NCBI RefSeq assembly: GCF_000830985.1
Contig: NZ_CP007151.1
Coordinates: 682,001 to 746,000, forward strand
Source of the DNA: Marinobacter similis
Lineage (GTDB): Bacteria; Pseudomonadota; Gammaproteobacteria; Pseudomonadales; Oleiphilaceae
Length of the DNA: 64,000 nucleotides
Direction of reading: 5' to 3'
Below, one piece after another: positions 29,777-38,545 of this stretch (positions are counted from its first letter, which is position 1; every line of letters begins with the position of its first letter). The position numbers were made by a program, and so were the translations under genes. The notes under the pieces were generated by a model, which had not been told where the DNA came from, made no database searches, and saw only the letters and a list, made by a program, of their open reading frames with translations.

Positions 29777-29890
29777 ACCAAGTCGGTTCGAGTTTCCTTT
29801 CAGTAATTTTATATGGCGACGTCAAAGGATTGAAATCCAGTTTTAGGACATACTAATGCGGACTGAATCAACTCGCGGTACTAAGCGCTC

Positions 29891-30541
29891 ATGAGACTGG
29901 TATGCATATCTGACACGCACAGCCGGCATGAAAAAATGTTGCCGATTCCCGATGGCGATGTGCTAATACATGCAGGCGACCTGACCGGCAGTGGGAGTAT
30001 CCCTAAAGGCTTCGAGGCTATCGAGTGGCTTGGGTCCCTTCCTCACAGCTACAAGCTTTTGATCGCCGGCAATCATGACTTTTGTTTCGAAGATTACGGG
30101 CCGTGGATGCGCGAGCAATGCGAGAACTGCGGCGTCATCTACCTGGAAGACGAGTCCACGGTGATCAATGGCGTCAAGTTTCATGGCAGTCCATGGACTC
30201 CATTCTTCCGGAACATGTCGTTTAATGCGCATCCGGATCTGATGGCCAAAAAGATGGCCCTTGTGCCAAATGACACCACTGTCTTGATTACCCATGGCCC
30301 GCCCTTGGGGATCTTCGACTGGATTCCTGATCTCGGTGAACGTGTCGGTAGTTTTGAACTTGCGAAGACTATCGATCGTCTGCCAAACCTTAAAGCCCAC
30401 ATCTTCGGTCACATCCACGAAGGATATGGGTTTGGAGTTCGCGAAAGCGATGGGATTAAGTTCGCGAACGCGTCAACGTGTACAGAAAGGTACAAGCCGA
30501 CAAACCCACCGATCATCATCGACCTTGATGTGGAATTTTAA
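29891..30541 (+). CDS. Metallophosphoesterase
   Basis: A 216-residue calcineurin-like phosphoesterase. Metal ligands are in CISDTHSRH, HAGDLTGSG, AGNHDF, THGPP and FGHIHEGYG, so all five blocks are complete. The family includes eukaryotic MPPED-type proteins; substrate unknown. It stands 115 bases after the helicase on the same strand with no clear ribosome site, and may be cargo of the island. The frame is intact. Confidence 0.9.
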   Translation: MRLVCISDTHSRHEKMLPIPDGDVLIHAGDLTGSGSIPKGFEAIEWLGSLPHSYKLLIAGNHDFCFEDYGPWMREQCENCGVIYLEDESTVINGVKFHGSPWTPFFRNMSFNAHPDLMAKKMALVPNDTTVLITHGPPLGIFDWIPDLGERVGSFELAKTIDRLPNLKAHIFGHIHEGYGFGVRESDGIKFANASTCTERYKPTNPPIIIDLDVEF

Positions 30542-30681
30542 ACCCCTGCTCGACAGCTCATCAGGAGGCTTGCCTGTCTGTGTTCTTGACACCATGTTTT
30601 GGCAGCTACGCCAGGTTTTGGTGACCTACGCCGCCAGTTTTGGCCGCGCACCTGTTCTCACTTAAACAAAAAGCGAACATT

Positions 30682-31038
30682 CTAGTCACGCCTTCCCTCC
30701 GCCTCCGAAAGCACCACTGCCAAATCCTCGGGCACCGGCATGGGTGCAAACGCGCTGACGTTTGCACGACCGGTGTTTCCGACCGGAACCCAAATTCGGG
30801 AAAAGACCAGGGCGGCAATGGTTCGGGTCAACTGCCCCAGCACCTCACGAACGTCTCTTGTTCGCCAACCCAGTCTGAGCATCCGTAAGTGGGTTGCAGC
30901 GTGCGCCAGAGCATATTTCTGGCTGAGGATATGGGCACGTTCCAGATGGGTGAAGGCTGTCTGGAAATCGCCTGCGCCTTCCGCCCTGCCTGTCGCCTCA
31001 AGCTCCGCAATATAGGATGGCTTCAGTTCACTGTGCAT
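30682..31038 (-). CDS. DUF3703 family protein
   Basis: 118 residues, helical, with the family block FTHLERAHILSQKYALAHAATHLRML, GWRTRDVREVLGQLTRTIAA and GNTGRANVSAFAPMPVPEDL. DUF3703 proteins are commonly found beside cation-diffusion transporters in metal-resistance cassettes, exactly as here: it follows the CDF gene on the same strand after 64 bases. It has no signal peptide. Function is unknown. The frame is intact. Confidence 0.82.
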   Translation of the reverse strand: MHSELKPSYIAELEATGRAEGAGDFQTAFTHLERAHILSQKYALAHAATHLRMLRLGWRTRDVREVLGQLTRTIAALVFSRIWVPVGNTGRANVSAFAPMPVPEDLAVVLSEAEGRRD

Positions 31039-31102
31039 TGATGTTTACTCCCCGTAGATTGGCAACGGCAAGCCGATAATCGACCGCCTGCCCCCGAAAG
31101 GT

Positions 31103-31999
31103 TCAGCCTTTCAGTGCCAGTATGCGTTTGGCACCCATCAAGACGATGCCACCGACAATTCCGCCAATAATCAGATCTGGGTAGTTGGACCCGGTCCAGG
31201 CAACGAGCAGCCCCGCAAGTATTACCCCCAGGTTGATGACCACGTCGTTGGCTGAAAATATCCAGCTGGCTTTCATGTGAGCACCGCCTTCACGGTGTTT
31301 TGCGATCAGGAGCAGGCAACTGATATTCGCAATGAGAGCAACAGAGGCGACGGCCATCATCATTAACGACTGAGGATCACTGCCGAACAGAAAACGTCTG
31401 CTAACTTCAACCAATACCCCAGCGGCAAGGATAAGCTGGAGGATGCCTGCCACATGGGCCGCTCTGACCTGCATTTTGATGCCGTGCCCAACGGCGTAAA
31501 GTGCGAGACCGTAGACGGCGGCATCGGCAAGCATGTCTAGCGAGTCTGCAATCAGGCCAGCGGACTGGGCGATCAGGCCCATCGTCATCTCGACCAGAAA
31601 CATCAGGCCGTTGATTGCCAGCAGTATCCATAAAGTGCCGGATTCTTCGCTTTCGTTGGCCTTAGAAGATTCAGCCGCTCTGACGGATTCAGCGCTGGCG
31701 TCTTCTGTCCGCTGCAAGGAAGCACCCAGGCCCAGGTTTTCCAGTTTGCTGGTAATAGGACCGGTTTCTCCATGGTGGATAATTTCCAATGTACGACCCG
31801 ATAAATCGAATGACAGCGACTGAATGTTTTCAACGCCAGTCAGTGCCATTCGAATCATTCGCTCTTCCGAGGGACAATCCATTTTTGGTATTTTGTAGGT
31901 GCTTAGCTGGCTACCTGTTTCGGCGGTGGCGCGTCCCTGAAACTTGTCATCTACGACAGAGTCTTCACTACCACACTGCCCATTGCAGGGTTTGCTCAT
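31103..31999 (-). CDS. HMA-fused cation diffusion facilitator (metal efflux transporter)
   Basis: 298 residues. The N-terminal Cys-rich stretch (CNGQCGSED) and a heavy-metal-associated-like domain with MDCPSEE rather than the usual CxxC are followed by about six transmembrane helices. TM2 has the ligand pattern in ADSLDMLADAAVYG and TM5 has SANDVVINLG. This HMA-CDF type with DCPSEE is known from Cd/Zn/Co resistance clusters. Its promoter is of the MerR-activated form (separate entry). Downstream is DUF3703. Metal identity cannot be set from the sequence. Confidence 0.88.
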   Translation of the reverse strand: MSKPCNGQCGSEDSVVDDKFQGRATAETGSQLSTYKIPKMDCPSEERMIRMALTGVENIQSLSFDLSGRTLEIIHHGETGPITSKLENLGLGASLQRTEDASAESVRAAESSKANESEESGTLWILLAINGLMFLVEMTMGLIAQSAGLIADSLDMLADAAVYGLALYAVGHGIKMQVRAAHVAGILQLILAAGVLVEVSRRFLFGSDPQSLMMMAVASVALIANISCLLLIAKHREGGAHMKASWIFSANDVVINLGVILAGLLVAWTGSNYPDLIIGGIVGGIVLMGAKRILALKG

Positions 32000-32032
32000 T
32001 TTCTCGGCTCCGGTTTTCGTACAAATGATGCA

Positions 32033-32063
32033 ATTTAAAACCCTGTAGCCACTACAGGGTCAA
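32033..32063 (-). promoter_or_regulatory. MerR-family operator and promoter of the metal-efflux gene
   Basis: ACCCTGTAG-CCA-CTACAGGGT (32040-32060) is a perfect 9-base dyad of the MerR/CadR/ZntR/PbrR type. On the minus strand it sits between TTGACC (32058-32063) and TTAAAT (32033-32038), spaced 19 bases, the elongated spacing that needs MerR-type DNA distortion. It drives the CDF gene whose start is 34 bases downstream. No merR-like regulator gene lies in the window. Confidence 0.85.
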
Positions 32064-32171
32064 TAACTAATCTACACTAGTAGTCGTCAAAATCGGCGTT
32101 TGTCTGGATAAAGATCTACAATGATAAGTGCGATGGTGTGGACGTCTAATTTTATTTCGAGGGTAAACTTT

Positions 32172-32639
32172 ATGATTTCATTTAAAGGACTTACAGCAAC
32201 CGCTGCGTTGTTGGTTTTTCCTGCATTCGTGCTAGCGCATGGTGATCAAGGCTCATGGCAAGGGCATGGTCCTGGCATGATGATGGATCAGGAGCAAATG
32301 CAACAGATGCACCAGAACTGGTCTCACATGAACCAGCTGATGCAACGCATTCCTGATGAAGCTTCACCGCAAGAACGGCAACGATTGATGCGAGAACACA
32401 GGGAGGCGATGCAAGAGCAAATGGGTTTTATGCATCACGGTATGATGGGCCCCGGCATGATGCGTGGACAAAACGGCATGATGGGAGGTCAGCACATGAT
32501 GAACGGCGGCGGTAAATCAAAGAATGGTGGTAGTCTGTCTAACGAGCAACAAATTCAGATGATGCAGGAGCGCATGGATCAAATGCAGCTGATGATGGAG
32601 CAAATGCTGCAATACCAGCAAAATCTAAAGGTAGAGTGA
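32172..32639 (+). CDS. Secreted Met/His/Gln-rich protein, probable metal binder
   Basis: 155 residues from ATG 32172: MISFKGLTATAALLVFPAFVLA is a signal peptide ending before HGDQGSWQGHG. The mature chain is very rich in Met, His and Gln (GPGMMMDQEQMQQMHQNW, MHHGMMGPGMMRG), like periplasmic copper-binding proteins. The C-terminus (QQIQMMQERMDQMQLMMEQM) is a methionine-rich amphipathic helix. It is divergent from the CDF/DUF3703 genes, suggesting a common metal-response cassette. Metal binding is inferred from composition. Confidence 0.78.
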   Translation: MISFKGLTATAALLVFPAFVLAHGDQGSWQGHGPGMMMDQEQMQQMHQNWSHMNQLMQRIPDEASPQERQRLMREHREAMQEQMGFMHHGMMGPGMMRGQNGMMGGQHMMNGGGKSKNGGSLSNEQQIQMMQERMDQMQLMMEQMLQYQQNLKVE

Positions 32640-33107
32640 TCGAGAAGCCTTCAAATACTTTTACTTAACAGACGCGTAGTAACTGGCGAGTTTGATAGGC
32701 TGAAGTTTGTGAAAACGGCGCAGTAGCTGGGTTTCGGTCTCAACGAAATCCCTGGCCTCTTACGGCTGGAAGATGGCGCTCTGGGCACCACTTCGAATGT
32801 TCGCTTTGCGACCGGAGCGGCCAAAGTGTGATGTCATCACCAGCTATCGTAGGGTTACGCGTCTTGGGAGCGACTCGGATACCCGAAAATCCCACTTTCA
32901 TAGCAGTTCATCAATCCTGGTTTTAAAAGCTCAGGCTCATGAATAGAAAAGCGGCCACAAGGGCCGCTTGTCTTCTCCACGGCCATCGGGACCTCTCCCT
33001 GTACCGCGCTATCAAGTTATAGCGCCGTGTCTTCTTCGTCAAATACCTGCGGGGTGAATCAGCGAAGCTGAGAGGGGCTGGCGAAGCCCCTGATAACCGC
33101 AGCAACG
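32640..33107. other. Gene-free stretch within the island
   Basis: No gene is supported. A run of about 75 open codons (plus strand, about 32729-32946) has no start signal and no recognisable domain and may be an eroded remnant. The only clear element is the hairpin at 32949-32969. Confidence 0.5.
32945..32969 (-). terminator. Terminator of the 33108-34085 gene
   Basis: On the minus strand AAGCGGCC, loop CTTGT, GGCCGCTT is followed by TTCTATTC. It lies about 140 bases after the stop of the unknown Cys/His gene. The T-run is moderate. Confidence 0.65.
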
Positions 33108-34085
33108 CTAACCGGCAAGTCGGTATTTCCTGCCGTGAGTACGCTCCAGGATCGCTTGTTCCACGGTATCAAGGAACTCGGTAATCTGCTTCTTGGTATA
33201 CTTGCGGTTTCCTGGAAGAAACTGCAACTCTGCGATTTTTCGCCTGTATTCATTGTTGCGGGTCATGGCACAAAGAACAGATACGTTCTCCGGGGAGCAG
33301 AAGCGATCAAAATTTCTCTCGAATTCGTCCAGTTCGGATACGCAATTCGCAATGTCGTCGAAGTGCCTTACCCATCTTTTCATATCAGACACTTTCGGCG
33401 AGGATCCCGCAACAGCGCTTTCGTGCCAAGACGTTAGGCTTTGCCCTAGCCTTTTCCGAAACTGAGCGAATCGGTGGTCATTGAAGATTACTGTATGGTG
33501 GAGTCGGCCAAAGTCCTGATTTATCCACTCGTGCTTTTCGTTGCCATCCTCATCCTTCTCAATGTATCCGACCTTGATTACCACCTGTCTCCGAGCAGTT
33601 TTCTCCATGTTTTTGATTTGCGAAATCACGTGATTGTTGAAATGTGCAGCTATTTTTACCCGATGACGCCACATGCTAGAAAGGCGATCCTGTTCCATAT
33701 TGATCTGAGAAATAACGTGCCCCCCGAGCTGTCGATAATTCTCAAGTTTCCTGCTGTACATTATACGATCATAAGCCTCATTTGCGCGGTTGAGCTGAAT
33801 CCTGAAGCTCTTATCTGCCCCAAAGTGATTCTTCGCACAGTCGCACCCGGCTATCACCTCCACACCATCACATCTCCTGAAAACCCATCCATGTCGATGC
33901 TTCTGGTGGCAGTGCTTCCCTTTTCGGCTCACCTGGCAAATCATATCGTCTTGGAATAGATAAACGCCGATGAAGGACTCGAACTGATCAATAGAAATCG
34001 AAGCATCCTCATCAAAATCAGGGCGCTCAAATATCTCGCTCGGGTGCTGAAAGACAATGATATCTTTGGATTTCTCAACGCTCAC
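33108..34085 (-). CDS. Hypothetical protein with an N-terminal Cys/His cluster
   Basis: 325 residues, intact, no family recognised. An acidic N-terminus leads to a dense potential zinc-binding segment: ICQVSRKGKHCHQKHRHG and then RRCDGVEVIAGCDCAKNHFG. The rest is mostly helical and charged (for example YDRIMYSRKLENYRQLGG, ARRQVVIKVGYIEKDEDGNE). Lack of signal peptide or membrane span suggests a cytosolic, possibly nucleic-acid-binding protein. It lies alone at the right side of the island, away from the metal cassette. Could be cargo such as a defence or regulatory gene; that is speculation. Confidence 0.65.
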   Translation of the reverse strand: MSVEKSKDIIVFQHPSEIFERPDFDEDASISIDQFESFIGVYLFQDDMICQVSRKGKHCHQKHRHGWVFRRCDGVEVIAGCDCAKNHFGADKSFRIQLNRANEAYDRIMYSRKLENYRQLGGHVISQINMEQDRLSSMWRHRVKIAAHFNNHVISQIKNMEKTARRQVVIKVGYIEKDEDGNEKHEWINQDFGRLHHTVIFNDHRFAQFRKRLGQSLTSWHESAVAGSSPKVSDMKRWVRHFDDIANCVSELDEFERNFDRFCSPENVSVLCAMTRNNEYRRKIAELQFLPGNRKYTKKQITEFLDTVEQAILERTHGRKYRLAG

Positions 34086-34611
34086 GGCAAAGTACCTCTC
34101 GGGTGGGAGTAGAAAGGACAGGTCGCAAACTTGATAATTTCTAGGCAGGGTAGTTTTGGTCGAATCTTAGGCGATTCGACAGAAATCAGACTGTGGGAGT
34201 GGAAAGGATGAAGATGAACCAATCAGTGGAACCTTCTCAGCCTAAGTACTGTACAAATAATACTGGGTTAATATACAGCTTTCAAGTTTTCCGGTTGAAT
34301 TTTGATCAACAAATTCCTTCCGGTGGTTCTCTTACCTTCACCTAACCACCCAAGATTTGAAGAACACCATAGGTTACTGTTTTTAAAACTCTTAATCTCA
34401 CAAGTAACCAGCTTTAGAAGACTTATTAGTATCCGCTAAAAAATGGACTATACGACTACAACCCACTTTTTCACTCACTCACCGCATTATGTAACCAGTT
34501 TTTTGGTAGAATATTGAAGTGCGGCTAAGCGACGCGCCATGAAGCTGTAACCGAAAAGCCCGAAAGTATCCACTTTCGGGCTTTTTTCGTTTTATAAGGG
34601 AGGTTGCCCGG
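34086..34611. other. Right boundary region of the island
   Basis: 526 AT-rich bases without a gene. It contains ATTAGTAT (34425-34432), the inverted form of the ATACTAAT found at 21522 and 29850, and ends with a strong terminator just before the racemase gene. I considered a LexA box at TACTGTACAAATAATACTG (near 34242) but the second half does not fit. Confidence 0.45.
34554..34587 (+). terminator. Intrinsic terminator upstream of the racemase gene
   Basis: GCCCGAAAGT (34558-34567), loop ATCC, ACTTTCGGGC (34572-34581), then six T, with AAAA before the stem. No plus-strand gene ends nearby, so it may end a small RNA or a transcript of the truncated chromosomal context; the region just upstream (34511-34553) is a candidate for the 3' part of such an RNA. 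Confidence 0.8.
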
Positions 34612-35307
34612 ATGAAAACGATTGGCCTGCTGGGCGGAATGAGCTGGGAGTCCAGCCAGACTTACTACCGCCTGCTGAACGAGGGAATCAAGAAACGCCT
34701 GGGTGGCCTACACTCAGCGCGCGTGATCCTCTACAGCGTGGATTTTGCCGAGATTGAGGCGTTGCAGCACCAGGGAGACTGGGAGTCTACCGCCAACATA
34801 CTCGCCGAAGCCGCCCGATCGACCGAGGCCGCAGGTGCTGATTTCCTGTTGATCGGCACCAACACCATGCACAAGGTAGCGCCAGAGATCGCCGAGTCTA
34901 TCAATATACCGCTCCTCCACATTGCCGACGCAACCGCCCAGGCGTTGCAAAATGATGGCGTTAACCGTGTCGGCCTGCTCGGCACCCGATTCACCATGGA
35001 GCAGGCGTTCTACCGCAGCCGCTTGGAGCAGGCGGGGATTGAAGTACTGGTTCCAAACGAGGCAGAACGCAATGACATTCACCGCATCATCTACGAGGAA
35101 CTGTGCCAGGGGCAGGTTTTGTCCGGCTCCCGAGATAACTATTTAGCGACAGTCGACTCCTTGGCCCAACAAGGCGCCCAAGCGGTCATTCTTGGCTGCA
35201 CCGAAATCGGATTACTGGTTCGACCATCGGACACCTCAGTGCCGCTGTACGACACCACCGAAATTCATGCCGACGCCGCGGTCAGGCTCGCTTTGGGTGA
35301 GATTTAA
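34612..35307 (+). CDS. Aspartate/glutamate racemase family amino-acid racemase (YgeA-like)
   Basis: 231 residues. MKTIGLLGGMSWESSQTYY is the family start. The first active-site position, Cys in classical aspartate racemase, is Thr83 in IGTNTMHKV, and the second is Cys196 in LGCTEIGLL. E. coli YgeA (broad-specificity racemase) has the same Thr83/Cys pair, so this is predicted to belong to that group rather than to true aspartate racemases. It converges on and overlaps the next gene by 26 bases. The frame is intact. Confidence 0.9.
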   Translation: MKTIGLLGGMSWESSQTYYRLLNEGIKKRLGGLHSARVILYSVDFAEIEALQHQGDWESTANILAEAARSTEAAGADFLLIGTNTMHKVAPEIAESINIPLLHIADATAQALQNDGVNRVGLLGTRFTMEQAFYRSRLEQAGIEVLVPNEAERNDIHRIIYEELCQGQVLSGSRDNYLATVDSLAQQGAQAVILGCTEIGLLVRPSDTSVPLYDTTEIHADAAVRLALGEI

Positions 35308-37364
35308 CGGTAGAGGGTTCGCTTTCGAGCGCCCTCACCCGCGCTCTCACTCGTTCATAGTCATCGTCGCTGAACACCCCGTTCACTCCGGAAACGGAGG
35401 CCAGCTTCATGCCGTGTCTCAACCCCAGTTTGTAAATCTCGCGGACTTTTTCCCACTCGATGTTCCGGCCCAGAGTGAAATTCTCAAAACGCCCCTCGAG
35501 CGCGAGAACGATGGTTTCGGCCAGGCAGGCGTAGGCAATTCCCCGGGGCAGACCGATATCCTTCATGATGACGTCACCAGGTAGCTGAATTTCACCGGAC
35601 TCTATCACCAGCACATCTGGCCGCTTGGCCACATCCGCAGCAGGAATATCCAGCGGCCGGGCGACATCGGTAATCACACAGCCCGGCTTCACCTTCATGA
35701 TGTCCAGAATCCGTTTACCCGCGCCCGACGTGGCAGTGACAATCATATCCATGTCGGCCACATCCCGGTCGGCGGTACCCGCCACGTGCACCTGAGCCCC
35801 CGGCGTTTCCTGCTCAATGCTTTCCTTCAGGGCCAAGAGCTTGGCTGGCTCTGGTGCGGCCAGGTAGATTTCGTCCACCGCTTTCGCCAGTAATCGGGCA
35901 CAAACCGAACCAATGGCACCCGTCGCACCCACTACCATCGCTTTCCCCGCCATTTTTCCGCTGGGACCGATGTGCACACGCCCAATCCGCTTCACGGCAT
36001 CGTGGGCAGCCCAGAGCGCGCCGGAGGCGCTGTAACTATTACCCGTGGTAATCGGTAGTGGCGCCCGCTTGGCCACCGTAATGCCGGCATCCCCTACCAC
36101 CTTGGTAAAGGCCCCCAAACCCATGATCTGGCCCCCAGTTTTTTTGCCAACTTGGCCGCCGCCAGTAACCGGGAATAAGTGAACTCCGGACCATGGGCCA
36201 TGATCTCCCGGGGTGTGCCACCCACCGTTATTAACCAACCCTCAACCTCGTCGCCGGTGGGCGAGCGAATGCCGGAAACCTTTGAATAGATGAACGGCGG
36301 GGTGTAAGCCACTGCCTTCTCCACCAGATTCATCACCGCCGGCGGTGACATACTGGCGATCCAGTCCAGCGGAGGGGTTTTGGTCAGGTACTGCTGAGAC
36401 AGGGGATGAATCACGAAGGCGAACCGGTTTACCCGGCGATAGCCGAGCGGATACAGGATCCGGGGTTTGATTCCAAGGGTCTCAATCACCCCCAGGTAAT
36501 CGTCCGGTTTCAATTGCCCGGGGCTGCGGGAAAGCACCGCACTGATCATGGCTTCCATTACGTTCATACCCACTGGCCGATCATCCAGCCAGGGACTGTA
36601 ATCCACCACCATTGCCACCCGCCGGGAGCGCATCCAGTCCAATCCCGACTCGGTCACCCGTGAGGTAATAATGGTTTTTCCATCCAGCAACTTCTGACTG
36701 AAATCGGCCAGGTCGGACATGCTGCCCACAATCACATGGGAATTTTCGACAGCATGATTCAGTGAGCCTTTGACCACCCCCTCACCAAGCCGGTACAGAG
36801 GCTGCGCCGCAGGTTCGTCAGGGTCGCAACGGCGGCTGGCCGGAACAGCAGGGGCGCAGTCAAACTGGTATAGGTCTCGAGCTGGCCAAGGCTGGTGAGT
36901 AATCGGGGCACACCAAGATCAATGAAAGGGTCGGCAAACATCAGGTTCTCAGTATGCTCCGAGACCGCCTTGGCGATGCGATAGCCGGCCTGCCCGTTCA
37001 GGAACAGCACCCGTGCATTATCAAAAAAATGGCTGAGTTCTGACTGCGTGTGTCGAATGGCCCATTCCTGCAGTATTCCCCTCAGCCCGGCGCCGGTGGT
37101 AACGGGCTTGTCCGGCACGCAGGCTTCCAAGCGCTCGGTGTCCGGGTGTCGGAGCCGCTCCTTTCCGACCTGATAGTGGTCATGCACCATGCTCAGCCCG
37201 ATAGCATCGGCCTGATCCCGGACCGATTCGAGCAGCGACTCGGCACGTTCCAGATCGCCGTCAGCTCCGAGCCGAACGATACGAAAATTCTGGCCCAGGA
37301 ATTCAGTTTCCGTCTCATAATCGAACTCCGAAGAGCCCTGGCTGATACTCACCACTGTTTTCAT
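35282..37364 (-). CDS. Large Rossmann protein with C-terminal acyl-ACP-reductase-like (COG5322) domain, two frameshifts
   Basis: Corrected length 694 residues. The C-terminal half resembles cyanobacterial long-chain acyl-ACP reductase (AAR): TTGNSYSASGALWAAH, dinucleotide loop VVGATGAIGSVCARLLA, and YACLAETIVLALEG then GRNIEWEKVREIYKLGLRHG. The N-terminal half, about 350 residues from MKTVVSISQGSSEFDYETE, is a separate part I do not recognise. One base is lost in each of two runs: G5 at 36776-36780 and A7 near 36133-36139 (plus strand T7). Reduction of an acyl thioester to aldehyde is an inference from the AAR resemblance. Distinct from the SDR-type fatty acyl-CoA reductases known in Marinobacter. 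Confidence 0.75.
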
Positions 37365-37529
37365 GGTCTGGACCGATCCTCATTTTCCAAGGTTGATACT
37401 TTCAGAGTAAGTCAGGCTGGCTCTTTGTGCTTTAGCGCAGATCAAATTTCAGTCATCCGCTAACCGTCTACACTAGTCAGGAACACACACGGAATCCTTC
37501 AGCCCTGAACCGCTACGGAGGCATTACCA

Positions 37530-38543
37530 ATGAGTATTCAGGATGAACTCTCAGCCACTACCCAAAAACTTATTCAGCCCGGACAGGGAATTCTGGCCGC
37601 CGATGAAAGCCACCCAACCATTGCCAAACGGTTTGCCTCAGTCGGCGTCGATTCCACCGAGGAAAAACGCCGGGAATACCGCAGCCTGATCCTGTCGGCG
37701 CCAGGCCTGGGCGAATTCATCAGTGGCGTAATCCTGTTCGAAGAGACGCTCAACCAGCAAAGTCTGGACAACCTGCCGATCCCGAAAATGTTGGAAGCTC
37801 AGGGCATTGTTCCGGGGATCAAGGTCGACAAAGGCAAACAGCCGTTGACCAATGCGCCGGGTGATGAAATCACCGTAGGCCTGGATGGTCTCGAAGACCG
37901 GCTGGAGATCTATAAGAACGCCGGTGCCAGGTTTGCGAAGTGGCGCAACGTGTTCCACATATCGGATACCCTGCCCTCGCGTCAGGCTGTCGAAGCCAAC
38001 GCCGAGGTCCTGGCCCGCTACGCCGCGATCTGTCAGTCCATCGGCATCGTGCCTATTGTTGAGCCCGAAGTGTTGATCGATGGCGACCATAGTCTGGCGC
38101 GGAGCGCTGAGGTCAGTGAAGTGGTTCTGCGGGAGGTGTTTAATGCGCTGGCCCGGCATCGGGTGCAGTTCGAGTACATGATCCTGAAGCCGAGCATGGT
38201 CACTCCCGGCAAGGACAGCCCCAAGGCCAGCCCTGAGGAAGTGGCCGAAGCAACCGTTTCAATATTCCGACGGGTGGTGCCTGCAGCGGTCCCCGGCATC
38301 AATTTCCTGTCAGGCGGCCAGACTCCTGAGGAGGCGACCCTGAATCTCAACGCCATCAACAGCCTGGGCACCCAGCCTTGGGAATTGAGTTTCTCCTATG
38401 GCCGCGCCCTGCAGGAACCTGCCCAGAAGGCCTGGGCCGGTGAGCTGGACAACGGCCCTGCAGCTCAGGAAGCCATACTGAAGCGGGCACGGCTCAATGG
38501 AGCGGCCCGCTCAGGTAGCTACAGCCCCGACATGGAACACTAA
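37530..38543 (+). CDS. Class I fructose-bisphosphate aldolase
   Basis: 337 residues, intact. MSIQDELSATTQKLIQPGQGILAADESHPTIAKRF is the conserved class I aldolase start with ILAADES. Catalytic features include the KWRNVF lysine region, PIVEPEVLIDGDH and the Schiff-base lysine region EYMILKPSMVTPG. FLSGGQTPEEAT is also conserved. It cleaves fructose-1,6-bisphosphate into two triose phosphates, mostly gluconeogenic in bacteria that lack full Embden-Meyerhof glycolysis. GGAG lies upstream of ATG. Confidence 0.95.
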   Translation: MSIQDELSATTQKLIQPGQGILAADESHPTIAKRFASVGVDSTEEKRREYRSLILSAPGLGEFISGVILFEETLNQQSLDNLPIPKMLEAQGIVPGIKVDKGKQPLTNAPGDEITVGLDGLEDRLEIYKNAGARFAKWRNVFHISDTLPSRQAVEANAEVLARYAAICQSIGIVPIVEPEVLIDGDHSLARSAEVSEVVLREVFNALARHRVQFEYMILKPSMVTPGKDSPKASPEEVAEATVSIFRRVVPAAVPGINFLSGGQTPEEATLNLNAINSLGTQPWELSFSYGRALQEPAQKAWAGELDNGPAAQEAILKRARLNGAARSGSYSPDMEH

Positions 38544-38545
38544 AT

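Noticed and set aside
32729..32946. Open run of about 75 codons between the Met-rich gene and the Cys/His gene
   Set aside because: No start codon with ribosome site, no domain, no homology seen.
34240..34262. LexA box (TACTGTACAAATAATACTG)
   Set aside because: The second half lacks the ACAG half-site at the right spacing.
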